A DNA stretch of 64,000 nucleotides from Microcoleus vaginatus HSN003 (GCF_022701255.1 NZ_CP031705.1:3844001-3908000), one strand, 5' to 3'. Shown: positions 34,648 through 47,459, counted from the stretch's first letter. Notes: generated from the letters alone by a model not told the origin. A program made the numbers and translations.

Positions 34648-36147
34648 TCAAGCTGACAGCGACAAGACAGGAGCCTCCTGCCGAATCGGAATCTCAATAG
34701 TAAACTCTGTTCCCCTGCCTGGTGCAGAAATACACTCCAACCTTCCCCGGTGTTTATCCACTACAATTTGCCAGCTAATCGACAACCCAATCCCTGTGCC
34801 CTTACCGGGGGGTTTTGTCGTAAAAAACGGGTTAAATACGTGGCGACGAACCTCTTCCGAGATCCCTGGCCCATTGTCCACAATTCGGACAGCTACGCAA
34901 TTGCTGCTGGTTACTTCTGTGCTAATCCGAATCACGCTAGGATTCGCTTTAATTTCTTCTAGCGATCTCTGCGTGTTCCACTCGTCAATAGCATCGATCG
35001 CATTTGCCAGTACATTCATAAATACCTGATTCATTTCTCCCCCATAACAGTCCACTTCGGGCAGGTTTGGGCAATAGTCCCGTACCACTTCAATCGAGGG
35101 GCGGTCTGACTTAAATTTTAGTCGGCTCTGTAAAATCATCAGCGTGCTGTCCATGCCTTCGTGAAGGTTGACCGATCTCATTTCATATCCTTCTTGCCGT
35201 GCGAAGAGGCGCAAAGATAAAACGATTTCGCGGATGCGATCGGCTCCTAAGTACATCGATTTGAACAATTTAGGCAAGTCGTCTTTGAGATAATCTAGCT
35301 CGCTGGCTGCGATTTCTGCTTGTATATCTTGAGCCGGATTAGGATAGTGCTTTTCGTAGAGGTCAAGGATAGTGACCAAAGCTTTTGAATATTCCAGAGC
35401 ATAGGAAAGATTTCCATAAATAAAATTAATTGGATTATTGATTTCATGAGCTACGCCAGCCACTAGCTGGCCTAGCCCGGACATTTTTTCGCTCTGAATG
35501 AGCTGGCTTTGCACCTGCTTGAGTTCGTGCAGGGAATTTTCGAGCTGTAGGGCTTTGTGCCGCTCTCGCGCTTCCGATGCTTGTAAAGCTGCTTCGGCAA
35601 GCTGGCGTTCAGCAGCCTCCTGCTTGAGGCGTTCATTCGTTTGGGAAAGTTCTGCGGTGCGCTCTTCTACTCGCGTCTCTAGCTCTTGTGTCAAAACTTG
35701 TAGGTCGGCTTGCGCTCGCTCGCGCTCGACAATTTGCGCCTGAAGCTTTTTAGTTAGATTTCGCAGATTCAGGTGCGTGATAGCCCGAGCTAAAACTTCT
35801 TCCTGTTGAAGGGGCTTAGTGATATAATCAACTCCCCCCACATTAAAGCCTTTGACTTTGCTTTCTGTATCGTCCAGCGCGGTCATAAAAATGACTGGGA
35901 TATCTTTAGTTAAGTCATTGGCTTTTAGATGTTGACAGGTTTTAAATCCGTCCATATCTGGCATCAGAACATCCAACAAAATTAAATCCGGCTGGGAATA
36001 TTGCACTTTTTTGAGAGCGCTAGACCCACTGCGAGCTACCCAAACAGTGAAGCCATAGGCGCTCAAAAAATCCAACACTGAACCCAGATTAGTGGGCGTA
36101 TCATCCACAATTAAAATGGTGCCTCTGTCTAAAGATTCGCTAGTCAT
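34648..36147 (-). CDS. Receiver - histidine kinase hybrid
   Basis: 499 residues. An N-terminal receiver (residues 10-130: ILIVDDTPTNL, DLILLDVLMPDMDGF, VIFMTALDD, YITKPLQ) is joined by a long coiled coil to a histidine kinase: SGLGQLVAGVAHEINNPINF (phospho-His), MNQVFMNVLANAIDA (N box), VRIVDNGPGI (G1) and GTGIGLSISWQIV (G2). It should be cytoplasmic. It begins 9 bp after the multi-kinase stop codon, so it is co-transcribed and is likely a downstream partner. Confidence 0.95.
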   Translation of the reverse strand: MTSESLDRGTILIVDDTPTNLGSVLDFLSAYGFTVWVARSGSSALKKVQYSQPDLILLDVLMPDMDGFKTCQHLKANDLTKDIPVIFMTALDDTESKVKGFNVGGVDYITKPLQQEEVLARAITHLNLRNLTKKLQAQIVERERAQADLQVLTQELETRVEERTAELSQTNERLKQEAAERQLAEAALQASEARERHKALQLENSLHELKQVQSQLIQSEKMSGLGQLVAGVAHEINNPINFIYGNLSYALEYSKALVTILDLYEKHYPNPAQDIQAEIAASELDYLKDDLPKLFKSMYLGADRIREIVLSLRLFARQEGYEMRSVNLHEGMDSTLMILQSRLKFKSDRPSIEVVRDYCPNLPEVDCYGGEMNQVFMNVLANAIDAIDEWNTQRSLEEIKANPSVIRISTEVTSSNCVAVRIVDNGPGISEEVRRHVFNPFFTTKPPGKGTGIGLSISWQIVVDKHRGRLECISAPGRGTEFTIEIPIRQEAPVLSLSA

Positions 36148-36156
36148 TTTTAGTCC

Positions 36157-39100
36157 TCATCTAAACTGTTGAACAAATTCTACTAATTTGTCTTCTTCAA
36201 AGTTTTTGGTTAATTCAAGTAACTGATTGGCAAAAGGTGCATAACGCATATCTATTGCCTTCAGCTTGCTGGCTCGCTTCTCAATACTGAGGAGTTCACC
36301 TTTCATCGCTAAATCTAACAAAACTGCAACTTCTTCCGAAGGGGGAGCAATCAGTTGTTGGTCTTGGATTTGGGAAGGGGTATCGGTGAAGATACCTTCT
36401 GAACGGAAAGTTGTTCGCTCCTCATAAACCCATTCTAAACCTAAATGGTTGCCCAAGCATTCTAATAACTTTTCTGCCCGAATTGGTTTGAGGAGAAAAG
36501 CGTTGCAACCATCCTGGAAAATGCTGTGGGGTTCGCCGGATAAAATGCTAGCAGAAGTTCCGATGGCGATGACATCTTTCAATGGAGGGATTTTTCTGAT
36601 CCGCCTCACCGCTTCAAAGCCGTCCATGACTGGCATTACTAAGTCAATTATAATACAGTCGGGTTGAAATAACAGCGCTTTATTCAAGCAGTCTTGACCG
36701 TCCGTTGCCTCCATTAATTCAAACCCGATAGGAGCTAAAAGATTAACTAAGACAGAGCGATTTTGCCAGCGATCGTCAACTACTAAAATTTTCCGCCGAT
36801 CGCCTGAGAAACCCCTGATAATTTTTTCAGTTTCTTTTTGATACCCTTCCCAGCGTTCGGTAATAGGCAACTCTAACTCAAAGGAGAAAATACTGCCTTT
36901 ACCTAAAGAGCTTTGTACTTTCAGTTCGCCGCCCATCATTTCCACTAATTGGCGACTAATTGCCAGCCCTAATCCTGTTCCCTCTATCTGGCGAACTGAA
37001 TCGCTGGCTTGCTCGAAGGGCAAAAATATTTTTGAGAGTTCGTCGGGGCCGATGCCAATGCCTGTATCTTCTACTTGGAAAATAAATTTTGCTGTTAGGA
37101 ATTGGGGATTGGCGATCGGTGATGAGAAAGATTGCTGAGTATCCACTCTGTCTACTTTGAAGCTAACGCCTCCTTTTTCGGTGAATTTTACGGCATTGCC
37201 GAGTAAGTTGATGAGAATTTGCCGCAACCTTTTTTCATCGGCTTGGACGCAAGTGGGAAGTTGAGTTAGGGGTTCGTAAATCAAAGAGATTCCCTTCTGT
37301 TGGGCGCGAATCTGGCAGATTTCAGTAATACCTTGGAGAAAGTCTGACAGGTGAAACTCGGTGAGGTAGAGTTCCATTTTTCCGGCTTCGATTTTGGAGA
37401 GGTCTAGAACGTCATTGATCAGAGTTAGGAGGTGTTCGCCACACTGATGAATGATGTTAATACCAGACATTTGCTGACTGGTTAAATCTATGTCTCGTTT
37501 GAGGATTTGGGTATAACCTAAAATGCCGTTGAGTGGTGTGCGAAGTTCGTGGCTCATGTTGGCGAGAAATTGGCTCTTGGCGCGGTTTGCGGCTTCGGCC
37601 GCTTGCTCGGCTCGCTGTCGCTCTTGAATTTCTACTTCTAGGCTCGTATTTTTGGCTTTTAATTCCTCGGTTCGCTCTTCTACTTTGACTTCTAAAGTGT
37701 GATAGAGGTTGGCATTTTCTAAGGCGATCGCAGCTTGTCCCGATAGCATCCGCAACACTTCTACCCGCTTCGGCGTGAAAGCGCCAGCAATCACGTTGTT
37801 TTCTAGGTACAGGATTGCACTTAACTTACCTTGAGATAGGATAGGCGCACACAAAATTGATTTTGGTTTGTGTTGGGCAATGTAGGGGTCGGCGTTAAAG
37901 ATTTCCTCGCGACTGGAATCATTTAAAACGACATCTTTCTGAGTTCTGGTGACGTAATTAAGTACCGAGATAGGCACTTGCCCATAAGTTGATACTGGTA
38001 AAGATTCCAGCACTCGGACTTGATCTTTAGTCCCCGCCGCTTCTATAACAAGTTGACCCTCTTTTGAGAGAATAAGCGATCCAGTTTCAGCACCTGCGTT
38101 TTCTATCAAAATTTTCATTAACTTGGTGAGCAAGTTAGGTAGAACAATTTCGCTAGAAATGGCAAGAGATGCTTTCATTACAGTTGCCAAGTCTAGCAAC
38201 TCTGTTTGAGCGCCTGTAATGGTCAAAGGAGCAATTGTCATCGTAGGGTCGAAAGCGGTTTCGGCGAATGCAGGCGATCGCGCTATTAATTGCGGGTATT
38301 TTTTTTCTAGATGTTTAACTTTAGCTAAAGCTCCCCAGCGCATATAGGCATAATAAGCATCGGTCATGTAGGTGCGGGCTATATTTTCTTTACCCCAGCA
38401 AAAATAGAATTTAGCAGCGAGTTCGTGAGCTAGTGCTTCTTCGTTGATGTACTCGTTTTCTTTAGCAAGAGCGATCGCTTTGTCGTACATCTCCATTGCT
38501 TCTACTTTTTCGCCTAAAACCCGATGCTTTTCTGCCTCTACTAGATAAAATTTATGTAGATGATTCATGGGAGCATAATGCGCCCAGTTTTGCAATTTCT
38601 CTTGATTAGCTTGTACTCGGTTAAGAATGTCCTGTTGGTCGGACTGCGAAGTTTCAGAATACACAGCTAGCCGTACAAGAGAATCGTAGAAATAGAAGAT
38701 AACAACAGTTAGCTGCCCTGTAGATGATCCGAAAGAACTTTCTACTTGAGGGATATTTTTTAAAGCTTCCGCGTAATTATCAAACACATAACAAAGCGCA
38801 AGTTTTTGCAAAGATAAGTAATGAATTGCCAGTTGGTTGTTGGTTTGCTGATGTAGCGGCAGCATTTTCTCTTCGTCGTATACTTCCCCCTTTAACTGGC
38901 ATAGATTTTCGCTTCTTCCCATCATGCTTAAGACGGCTTGCCAACAGATTTTTGTATTGTTAAGCGCTGTTTCTTGGCTGATTTTATGAATTGCATCTGT
39001 GTAAGTTGCTATCTCTTGTTCCAGTTGCATTAGTTGCTTCCCAACAAAAAACGAGTAATGACTCCACACCATGACGGCATAGCCAGCATATTCTAACTCT

Positions 39101-42100
39101 CCAGTTTCCAGCCCAGTAGAGAAAGCCGACAGGAAAGGCTCTAAGGTATTCCGGACGTGTTCTTTCCAATGTTGAACGGCAGCATACACTAAGTGGCAAG
39201 TCTTGACTTCGATTTCTTTGGCATTTAACTTTGACACTAGACGTAAAGCTAATTGGCCGAACTCATAGCCCCGCTCAATATCTCCTACCGCCCCGCAAAG
39301 AAGAAGACTGTATACCGCATATGCAAAGGGAGACACAGAAGCATTGCCATATTGAACGGATAAATCGACCTGTTTGCACACTGTTAAAGGCACCAGTGCG
39401 GGCATCCCAGAATAGCAAGCAGAAAATATACTTGACAAAATCCTAATTGCTGCTAATTGATAAGGATCGGTCATTTCAGGAAGATCGATTAAGTCCTCAA
39501 TTGGGGTTCCGCTCAAAATTGCCGCTGTTTCCCCCAGCGCCTGCCCAATATCAGATGGGTTTGGCGAGTCGGGAAACTCTACCTCCAACTGCTTTAAGAC
39601 TTGCAGCCCCGTATTCAATGCTTCGAGCAGCTTGTTTTGCGCCATATAAGCTTGAATCTGGACTTCGTACACTTTTACTATGTCCAATAGCGTTTTGGCG
39701 CAGTTTTGTACTATCTCAACGAATCTCTGCATTCCGTCAAAATCACCACTCAAATATGCTGATTCTGCTGCTTGCTCATGCAGCCTTAATGTCAGTTCAT
39801 ACCGATTCTCCCAGCTATCTACCGCTAGCAGAGATAAACCTACTTGCAAATATTTGACGGCGGAATCGTGGGCTGTAGCAGCTTTCGCTTTCTGACCTGC
39901 AATCAGATTCAATTGGGCTAGTTCATATTTTTGGGATTCAGTGGTAAGTAAGTCAGTACCATAATTGAGTTGGTTAACTAAAGCGAAAATATTTTCTTTT
40001 CGGTCTTCTGGCGTTGTACTTTGCAGCAGCAGTTGACCGATTTTTAAGTGGGTCTCTTTTTTCTGCTCATCTGGAATCAAAGAATAGGCAGCTTGCTGCA
40101 CTCGGTCATGTAAAAACTTGTAGTCAACCTTCACATCAGTTAAGGTAAAACCGCCCGATTCTTCCTGACTAAATACGAGGGGAATTTTGTATTCATTGCT
40201 CAAAGGTAAAATCAACCCAGCTTGAAGTGCTGCCCACAATTGCGCCGCCGTGACTAAGGAAGATTCCTGATTGACAATCGCCAAAACTTCTAAGTTAAAA
40301 GTGTTGCCAATACAAGCAGCAAATTTTAATACTTTTTGTGTATCTTCGGGTAATTTGCGTATGTTTCTAGCAATCAGTTCGACAACATTGTAATCGGTGA
40401 TGCCGATCGCTTGAATTTGCTCGATATTCCATTGCCAGACGCCAGAATATAAATCATAAGTCAACAAATCTTCTTGATAGAGAGTTTTGAGGAGTTGACT
40501 TATGAAGAAAGGATTGCCCTGCGTTTTATTAAAAAGTAGAGACGCGAAATTTCGCGTCTTTACCGACAGGGATTCCGAACCGCCAGATTCATTTAAAGTA
40601 TCCGCAATTAATTCTTCGACATGAACCAGGTGTAATGGTTGAACGACAATATTATTCACGGTCGCACCAGTTTGGCGAATCTTGTCAATCGTTTGAATAG
40701 TCGGATGAGTGGGAGAAACTTCGTTATCTCGATATGCCCCAATCAGCAATAAATACTGGCTATCAGAATCAGTTATTAGCAATTCAATTAATTTCAACGA
40801 GGCCGAATCCGCCCACTGCAAGTCATCGAGGAAGATAACTAAGGGATGGTCAATAGTCGTAAATACGCCAATGAATTGTTTAAAGACGCGGCTGAAACGG
40901 TTTTGAGCTTCAGTTGCCCCTAGCTCAGGTACGGGTGGCTGTTTGCCAATAATTAATTCGACTTCAGGGATAACATCAATAATGACTTGTCCGTTATCGC
41001 CTAAAGCGGATAACAGTTTTTCTTTCCAAGTTTGGATTTCTACTTCGCCTTCGGTTAGAAGTTGCTGAGTTAAGGATTGGAATGCTTGAATCAGGGAAGC
41101 ATAAGGAATATTGCGCTTGAACTGGTCAAATTTCCCCGCAATAAAATAGCCTCGTTGCCGCACAATGGGTTTGTGAACTTCATTGACCAAAACTGTTTTG
41201 CCTATCCCGGAATAACCGGAAACCAGCAGTAATTCGGTTGTGCCACTGGCAACGCGCTCGAAAGTTTCTAGAATTTTTTCAATTTCTTTGTAGCGACCGT
41301 AGAGCTTTTGCGGTATATTTAATTGCCCTGCTTTATCCGCACTTCCAACAACAAAGTTGGAAATAGATCCGCTAGCCTGTAGTTTGATTAAACAAGTTTC
41401 TAAGTCAAATTTTAGTCCTTCAGTGCTTTGGTAGCGGTCTTCAGCATTTTTAGCTAATAACTTCATCGCAATCGCTGAAATTTGTGGTGGGATTTCAGGA
41501 TTTAGCTGGTGAGGGGGAATGGGAGTTTTGGCAATATGGCTGTGTACCAATTCCAGCGGGTCTGTGGAATTAAAGGGCAACTCGCCGGTGAGCATTTCAT
41601 AGAAGGTAACGCCTAGTGAATAAAAATCAGTGCGGTAGTCAATTGACCGATTCATCCTGCCAGTTTGTTCTGGCGACATATAGGCGAGTGTGCCTTCGAG
41701 CAAATCTGGATGGCTGAGAGTCGAATTTTCTCGCTCCAGGCGCGAAGCGATGCTGAAATCAATAATTTTAACTTTTTCAGTGGCTGGGTTGATGATAATA
41801 TTTTGTGGCTTTACATCTTTATGAATAATGTTATGTTTATGAATTTCTGCTAAGGCAGAGACAAGCTGGAGACCCAAAGAAATAAATTGAATGCTTGTGA
41901 GTTTTTTACCCTTCATCCAATCGTTGAGAGACTCGGAGCCGGAATCTTCTAATATCAGTGCTAAGCCGTTTTTATAGCTTTCTAAACTAATGGCTTTGAT
42001 AATCGCTTCTACGTTCAAGCTGTGGAGGATTTGATATTCGTGTCGCAAGCGGGTGATGTCAGAAAGAGTGGGATACTCAGCCTTTAGCCTTTTGACGATC

Positions 42101-42201
42101 ACGCTGGAAAAGTCTGAATCCTTCCGAGCGCGATCGACTGAAGTTCTTATTCCGCTGTGGAGGGTTTCAACGAATTGATAGCCAGCTAAGTTGATAGTCA
42201 T
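36157..42201 (-). CDS. Ser/Thr kinase - ATPase - GAF - histidine kinase - receiver multi-kinase
   Basis: 2014 residues. Residues 1-270: Ser/Thr kinase ([22 protein letters not shown] in place of [23 protein letters not shown]). About 295-650: AAA-type ATPase with Walker [13 protein letters not shown] and [11 protein letters not shown]. About 700-1310: helical TPR-like region. About 1340-1490: GAF. About 1545-1800: histidine kinase ([38 protein letters not shown]). About 1820-1940: receiver ([15 protein letters not shown]). Such multi-kinases are typical of large filamentous cyanobacterial genomes; the stimulus is unknown. The glycine-rich loop is degenerate ([12 protein letters not shown]). 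Confidence 0.95.
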   Translation of the reverse strand: MTINLAGYQFVETLHSGIRTSVDRARKDSDFSSVIVKRLKAEYPTLSDITRLRHEYQILHSLNVEAIIKAISLESYKNGLALILEDSGSESLNDWMKGKKLTSIQFISLGLQLVSALAEIHKHNIIHKDVKPQNIIINPATEKVKIIDFSIASRLERENSTLSHPDLLEGTLAYMSPEQTGRMNRSIDYRTDFYSLGVTFYEMLTGELPFNSTDPLELVHSHIAKTPIPPHQLNPEIPPQISAIAMKLLAKNAEDRYQSTEGLKFDLETCLIKLQASGSISNFVVGSADKAGQLNIPQKLYGRYKEIEKILETFERVASGTTELLLVSGYSGIGKTVLVNEVHKPIVRQRGYFIAGKFDQFKRNIPYASLIQAFQSLTQQLLTEGEVEIQTWKEKLLSALGDNGQVIIDVIPEVELIIGKQPPVPELGATEAQNRFSRVFKQFIGVFTTIDHPLVIFLDDLQWADSASLKLIELLITDSDSQYLLLIGAYRDNEVSPTHPTIQTIDKIRQTGATVNNIVVQPLHLVHVEELIADTLNESGGSESLSVKTRNFASLLFNKTQGNPFFISQLLKTLYQEDLLTYDLYSGVWQWNIEQIQAIGITDYNVVELIARNIRKLPEDTQKVLKFAACIGNTFNLEVLAIVNQESSLVTAAQLWAALQAGLILPLSNEYKIPLVFSQEESGGFTLTDVKVDYKFLHDRVQQAAYSLIPDEQKKETHLKIGQLLLQSTTPEDRKENIFALVNQLNYGTDLLTTESQKYELAQLNLIAGQKAKAATAHDSAVKYLQVGLSLLAVDSWENRYELTLRLHEQAAESAYLSGDFDGMQRFVEIVQNCAKTLLDIVKVYEVQIQAYMAQNKLLEALNTGLQVLKQLEVEFPDSPNPSDIGQALGETAAILSGTPIEDLIDLPEMTDPYQLAAIRILSSIFSACYSGMPALVPLTVCKQVDLSVQYGNASVSPFAYAVYSLLLCGAVGDIERGYEFGQLALRLVSKLNAKEIEVKTCHLVYAAVQHWKEHVRNTLEPFLSAFSTGLETGELEYAGYAVMVWSHYSFFVGKQLMQLEQEIATYTDAIHKISQETALNNTKICWQAVLSMMGRSENLCQLKGEVYDEEKMLPLHQQTNNQLAIHYLSLQKLALCYVFDNYAEALKNIPQVESSFGSSTGQLTVVIFYFYDSLVRLAVYSETSQSDQQDILNRVQANQEKLQNWAHYAPMNHLHKFYLVEAEKHRVLGEKVEAMEMYDKAIALAKENEYINEEALAHELAAKFYFCWGKENIARTYMTDAYYAYMRWGALAKVKHLEKKYPQLIARSPAFAETAFDPTMTIAPLTITGAQTELLDLATVMKASLAISSEIVLPNLLTKLMKILIENAGAETGSLILSKEGQLVIEAAGTKDQVRVLESLPVSTYGQVPISVLNYVTRTQKDVVLNDSSREEIFNADPYIAQHKPKSILCAPILSQGKLSAILYLENNVIAGAFTPKRVEVLRMLSGQAAIALENANLYHTLEVKVEERTEELKAKNTSLEVEIQERQRAEQAAEAANRAKSQFLANMSHELRTPLNGILGYTQILKRDIDLTSQQMSGINIIHQCGEHLLTLINDVLDLSKIEAGKMELYLTEFHLSDFLQGITEICQIRAQQKGISLIYEPLTQLPTCVQADEKRLRQILINLLGNAVKFTEKGGVSFKVDRVDTQQSFSSPIANPQFLTAKFIFQVEDTGIGIGPDELSKIFLPFEQASDSVRQIEGTGLGLAISRQLVEMMGGELKVQSSLGKGSIFSFELELPITERWEGYQKETEKIIRGFSGDRRKILVVDDRWQNRSVLVNLLAPIGFELMEATDGQDCLNKALLFQPDCIIIDLVMPVMDGFEAVRRIRKIPPLKDVIAIGTSASILSGEPHSIFQDGCNAFLLKPIRAEKLLECLGNHLGLEWVYEERTTFRSEGIFTDTPSQIQDQQLIAPPSEEVAVLLDLAMKGELLSIEKRASKLKAIDMRYAPFANQLLELTKNFEEDKLVEFVQQFR
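40539..40560. repeat. Perfect palindrome inserted in the multi-kinase coding sequence
   Basis: AGACGCGAAATTTCGCGTCT (40540-40559), inside GTAGAGACGCG..., is a 20-bp perfect palindrome of a type scattered in cyanobacterial spacers. It lies in frame between the ATPase segments, encoding KTRNFASL just before [12 protein letters not shown], and looks like an added stretch. Confidence 0.7.
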
Positions 42202-42716
42202 TGTTATTCTACAGTTCGCAAGGGAAGTGAGCGAGAGGTTAAGGCTGATTTTAAAACTTAATTATTGTTAGTGCTGATTGTAACATAGTAATTTACTCAA
42301 CAAAAGTTAGCCCAATTTTTGCCGGGACTTTTCTACAAAGCCTAGAGGAGCCAAGGGCAGCGAGTCAGAAAGGCTTTTTCTACGACCAAAAGTTTACTTT
42401 GTTATAAAGGCTATGCTTGCTTTTAGGGAACTATGCTGATCTATCTAGGCTGCACTAAAAATATTAAAACATATTAAATTTTAATAAAGTGTAATTTATT
42501 TATTGGCTTTTACTCTCCTGGGCTCCATCGGATTGCGCTCAAACCGATATCATTTAATTATATTTTTGTATCAATCAGTGAAAAAATAATAGTCTTAAAA
42601 AAAATAAATTCACAAAGCTTCAAATGAGTTTCAGGAATTATACCAACTTTATAAAAGGGTGCTACAGTTAGTAGATGTCATTTTTGTGAGTTACTACCCA
42701 AAGATAAAGAGCGAAA
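42202..42716. other. AT-rich spacer, no gene seen
   Basis: This is the likely promoter region of the multi-kinase operon (minus strand), followed by AT-rich DNA of decayed appearance that leads into a transposase remnant. Scattered stops occur in all frames. Confidence 0.5.
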
Positions 42717-43080
42717 ATGTCAGGAGTTGTCAAGATTGAAATGGGGGAAACAGAATCAGAACTGAAAGCTCTTCTCGCTCCGAGTTAAAAAAGATGCTCA
42801 CCGACAATAACAACAGCAATCTCTGTATTTGCCCAAAACCCAAACGGTACAAACTGTATCGTCTTCTTCTGTGCGCGTCGGGAAACATCGTACCTAGCCT
42901 ACAATGAAAGATGATTGTCTAGCTATCGTCAAGGGGGAAGGGAAGAATTATTATCCCAAAAACCCCGTTGGGGAAGACCCATAATAATCAATCGTGAAAC
43001 TGTAGAGAAATTAGAGAAAGAATTGCCAGAACCAGCAGGATTCAGTAGCTACAAGGAAGTACATCATCTGTTTGGGGCGG
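42717..43080 (+). pseudogene. IS630-family transposase remnant
   Basis: Three frames must be joined: MSGVVKIEMGETESELKALL (42717 on, stop at 42786), QQQSLYLPKTQTVQTV...VGKHRT with internal stops (about 42795-42890), and SSYRQGGREELLSQ, RPIIINRETVEKLEKELPEP, AGFSSYKEVHHL (42915-43075). This order matches the N-terminal HTH/winged-helix part of IS630-type transposases. The DDE half is missing. No terminal repeats were seen. Confidence 0.7.
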
Positions 43081-43129
43081 TTTTTTTTATGCTAAATTTA
43101 GGTAAGCTGCAAACAAGGAGAATAGTTAT

Positions 43130-43690
43130 ATGTCTGTTCAGCTTCAAAAACGGTTATTTACAGTAAAAGAATATCATTTGATGACTGAGGTTGGTATTCT
43201 CTCGGAGGGCGATCGGGTAGAACTCATAGAAGGAGAGATTGTTAAAATGGCTGCAATTGGTACTCGTCACGCAAGTTCTGTTAAGCGTCTGATCGCTGTG
43301 TTCTCGGATTTGGAGAGAAGACGTGCGATTATAGGTGCCCAAGACCCTATCCAGTTGAGTGAGCGCACTGAACCTCAACCGGATGTTGTATTGCTGCAAC
43401 CTCGCGCTGATTACTACGCCACAGCCCATCCAGTACCGGCTGAAGTTTTGCTGCTAGTGGAAGTTTCAGATAGTACGGTTGATTATGACAGAGATGTGAA
43501 AGTATCCATTTACGCGCGATCGCTCATTCAGGAAGTTTGGCTGGTAGATTTAGTTGAAAATTGTTTGGAAGTCTACCGTCAGCCCGGCCCGAACGGTTAT
43601 AGTTTAATGCTCAAGTTGTGGCGCGGTCAACAAGTTGCGCCGCTGGCTTTTCCCGATTTAGAAGTGAGCGTTGATTTTATATTGGGTTAG
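43130..43690 (+). CDS. Uma2-family putative endonuclease, copy 1
   Basis: 186 residues, the normal Uma2 (DUF820) size, with AAGGAG 9 nt before the ATG. The PD-(D/E)XK-like core reads RTEPQPDVVLL, LLVEVSDSTVDYDRDVKVSI, YARSLIQEVWLVDL. The family is hugely expanded in cyanobacteria; nuclease activity is predicted from the fold and not generally shown. It lies directly behind the transposase remnant. Confidence 0.92.
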   Translation: MSVQLQKRLFTVKEYHLMTEVGILSEGDRVELIEGEIVKMAAIGTRHASSVKRLIAVFSDLERRRAIIGAQDPIQLSERTEPQPDVVLLQPRADYYATAHPVPAEVLLLVEVSDSTVDYDRDVKVSIYARSLIQEVWLVDLVENCLEVYRQPGPNGYSLMLKLWRGQQVAPLAFPDLEVSVDFILG

Positions 43691-43812
43691 TAGGATTTTT
43701 TTCTATTATTAAATTTTACTGATTTAGCGGGCGATTGTAATTCGCAAAATTTCGATTCTTCCTTCTTCCTTCTACTATAATAAGTTTAATTCCTCAAATC
43801 AGCGCAAGTTTT

Positions 43813-44610
43813 ATGACTATTGCCAAATCATTTGAATTGGAAGTCACGCATCTCCCAGACCACACTGAACTGCCAGAGTCGGACGGTACTTTTGTGAAAA
43901 ACTTTCAAGAACTTCCTCAAAGCATTATTCTCACTGATTCACTCCGACCAATATTGCAACGACTTCATCCAGACGGACGCTACCGCATCGGTCAAGATTG
44001 CGGGATTTATTGGCGTTTAACTGACCCTCTCGAACGCGGTGCGGAAGCGCCCGATTGGTTTTATGTGCCGAATGTTCCCCCACTCTTAAATGGTGAGGTG
44101 CGACGTTCTTATGTATTGTGGAAAGAATACGTTGCACCGCTGATTGTTTTGGAATTTGTGTCTGGGAACGGTGCAGAAGAGCGAGACAGAACGCCGCCAC
44201 CCGAACCCGGTCAAGCCGAAGAACAAAAGGTGGGAAATTTTTGGGTTTACGAACAGGCGATTCGCGTGCCTTACTACGGCATTTATGAAGTGAAAAAAGC
44301 CGCTGTAGAAATGTATCATTTAGAAGACAATTGCTATCAGCGAATGAGTGTAAATGAGCGCGGTCGCTATCCGATTCCTCAGCTTGGAGTTGAGTTGGGA
44401 ATTTGGCAAGGTGAATATGATGAGATGAATTTACCTTGGTTGCGTTGGTGGGATAGTGAAGGGAATTTGCTGTTAATTGGAGAGGAACGTGCGGCAGAAG
44501 AACACCTGCGGGCCGAACGAGAAAGCCTTCGCGCAGAGGAAGAAAAACAACGCGCCGATCGCCTAGCAGCAAAATTGCGCGAAATGGGGATTAATCCTGA
44601 TGAGGTGTGA
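43813..44610 (+). CDS. Uma2-family putative endonuclease, long form
   Basis: 265 residues. The core shows AEAPDWFYVPNVPP, APLIVLEFVSGNGAEERD, NFWVYEQAIRVPYYGIYEVK, the longer Uma2 variant. The C-terminus is a charged helix (ERAAEEHLRAERESLRAEEE) ending LAAKLREMGINPDEV, typical of this subgroup. It lies 120 bp after copy 1 on the same strand. Role unknown. Confidence 0.9.
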   Translation: MTIAKSFELEVTHLPDHTELPESDGTFVKNFQELPQSIILTDSLRPILQRLHPDGRYRIGQDCGIYWRLTDPLERGAEAPDWFYVPNVPPLLNGEVRRSYVLWKEYVAPLIVLEFVSGNGAEERDRTPPPEPGQAEEQKVGNFWVYEQAIRVPYYGIYEVKKAAVEMYHLEDNCYQRMSVNERGRYPIPQLGVELGIWQGEYDEMNLPWLRWWDSEGNLLLIGEERAAEEHLRAERESLRAEEEKQRADRLAAKLREMGINPDEV

Positions 44611-44762
44611 TTGTTTTTATATTCTTAAATGCGGTACGATCGCACTTTTTAAACACCAGGAATATCAGAAGGCCCAAAATGGCGATCGCTCCCCTCATCT
44701 ATATCCCAATATTAAGATTTCCTTAGTGGCTGCCGTCGCGCACAGAAATCGGTGATACAATC

Positions 44763-44852
44763 AACAGCTTAGCTAGGGGTGCCCGAATATCCGGGCTGAG
44801 AAAACACCCTTAGAACCTGAGTCTGGGTAATACCAGCGGAGGGAAGCTGTTT
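44763..44852 (+). promoter_or_regulatory. TPP riboswitch (THI element) controlling thiC
   Basis: P1 pairs ACAGCTT (44764-44770) with AAGCTGT (44844-44850). The conserved parts are present in order: GGGGTGCCC, CCGGGCTGAGA, ACACCCTTAGAACCTGA, CTGGGTAATACCAGCG, GAGGGAAGC. The ATG of thiC lies 17 nt after the aptamer, so thiamine pyrophosphate binding would block translation start. Confidence 0.96.
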
Positions 44853-44865
44853 ATCAAGGACATAA

Positions 44866-46242
<1,377 letters not shown>

Positions 46243-46329
46243 TTGGATTAATTCGTAGGGTGGGCATTGCCCACCTTACTTAATCGTAAAGCTGTTTCGT
46301 TTCTTGTGGGGCGGGCATCCTGCCCGCCC

Positions 46330-46362
46330 AAAACTATGGTGCGCCATCAGCACCATAGTTTT
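46330..46362. terminator. Strong hairpin downstream of thiC
   Basis: AAAACTATGGTGC (46330-46342), 7-nt loop, GCACCATAGTTTT (46350-46362): 13-bp perfect stem ending in TTTT, usable from both strands. A weaker GGTGGGCATTGCCCACC palindrome lies at about 46259-46275. Confidence 0.75.
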
Positions 46363-46399
46363 GGTTATATTAAAAGGAGTTTCCGAAAAGGAGAATTGC

Positions 46400-46794
46400 G
46401 ATGTTCCCTTGCAGGTACTTTTTTATTACCAAGAAATCCAGAATTTTTTTATCGCGATTGGGATGAGCAAAAAAAGTAGCTATTTGCTCTTTAGTTAATA
46501 GCTTGCCATCTGGGTCAGGCCCAAATTATTTATTTCACCTTTTCAATATAAAACTCTTCATCAACTCAATTTCGTCTAAACTGCACTCGCCTCGCAAACC
46601 CAGTTCCCAAGAATGAATACAAGTGCCACCGCGATAGTCAATTAGTCGCCTAGCCTGTATGGGTAAACTAACTGAGCATCGGGATTTATTTCGCTGCTTA
46701 AGAGCCATCCCGTTTGCAGATTCAAGGAACGAGCGGCCGATTCAAACGCTAATCTCATGCCGCCTATTCCTGAGAATAAGTCAATAAAACGGAT
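46400..46794 (-). pseudogene. Internally deleted copy of the cytosine methyltransferase gene
   Basis: 46405-46655 matches 48112-48356 and 46662-46794 matches 48934-49066 of the intact gene (about 85-90% by eye). The 577 bp between, which encode the catalytic PCQ loop, are missing. The 3' 300 bp are also lost, and single-base changes break the frame. It is a non-functional duplicate lying 160 bp after thiC. Confidence 0.88.
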
Positions 46795-46979
46795 GGTTTT
46801 CAAGACCATTAAGTTGGCGGTAAAAGCTCATATTTTGGACTATTTTTCAATCGAGGCCTAGCCTCTAGATATTTATTACCAGGCTCTGCCTGCTAACCAG
46901 AAATTTTCAATTCGTAGCGTGTGTTAACGCAGTGTAACACACCGCCAGCCTAATGCACCCTGTGATCTCAGTAAAAGAT

Positions 46980-47435
46980 TTACCTGGATATGTTATTAAC
47001 TTGCGCTGTCTGTTGGCACGTTGAAAGAATGCGCCGATCGTTTGAGCTAATTGTGCGAATAGAATGCAAATTTGTTAGCTGAGTATTGACTTCAACTTTT
47101 TGAATTTGTCCGCCTGACATTGTTTTCCCGTAGAGTGTATTTCCCTGAATTTTACCAGTGAAGCACGCAAAGTCCGATCGCGGCGCGTATATTGCACCAA
47201 CCACCCGATCGTTCTGGCGTTGAAACACAATGTAGTTTTGAAGAACTTGGTTGGGCTGTGGCGAATCTCCGTAGAGGTAAATACCATCTGGCAAAGCAGC
47301 AACATTAGTCTTAGATGGATTTTGTTGTGCTTGAATCGGTTGTTGCTGAATCCCAACACCAATTAGTGTCAGAGGAAAAATAAAGGCTGTTGCCAGTTTT
47401 TTCCATTTATCTTTAATAGATGCAGGTAAAATCAT
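46980..47435 (-). CDS. Secreted hypothetical protein
   Basis: 151 residues from ATG 47435 (AAGGAG 8 nt upstream; an in-frame ATG at 47459 has no such site). A signal peptide (LATAFIFPLTLIGVGIQQQP, ending IQAQQ) is followed by a 115-residue domain: LPDGIYLYGDSPQPNQVLQN, YIVFQRQNDRVVGAIYAPRS, DFACFTGK. The LPDGxYLYG and VVGAxYxPRSxFxCF pattern resembles a cyanobacterial family of unknown function (from memory). It lies between the two copies of the duplicated segment. Confidence 0.8.
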   Translation of the reverse strand: MILPASIKDKWKKLATAFIFPLTLIGVGIQQQPIQAQQNPSKTNVAALPDGIYLYGDSPQPNQVLQNYIVFQRQNDRVVGAIYAPRSDFACFTGKIQGNTLYGKTMSGGQIQKVEVNTQLTNLHSIRTISSNDRRILSTCQQTAQVNNISR

Positions 47436-47459
47436 TACTGCTTCTCCTTGCGTCGTCAT

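Noticed and set aside
43931..44572. 213-codon minus-strand frame over the long Uma2 gene
   Set aside because: Antisense shadow of a gene with clear family motifs and a normal start.
46267..46498. Two short plus-strand frames after thiC
   Set aside because: They run through hairpins and across the antisense of the decayed methyltransferase copy.
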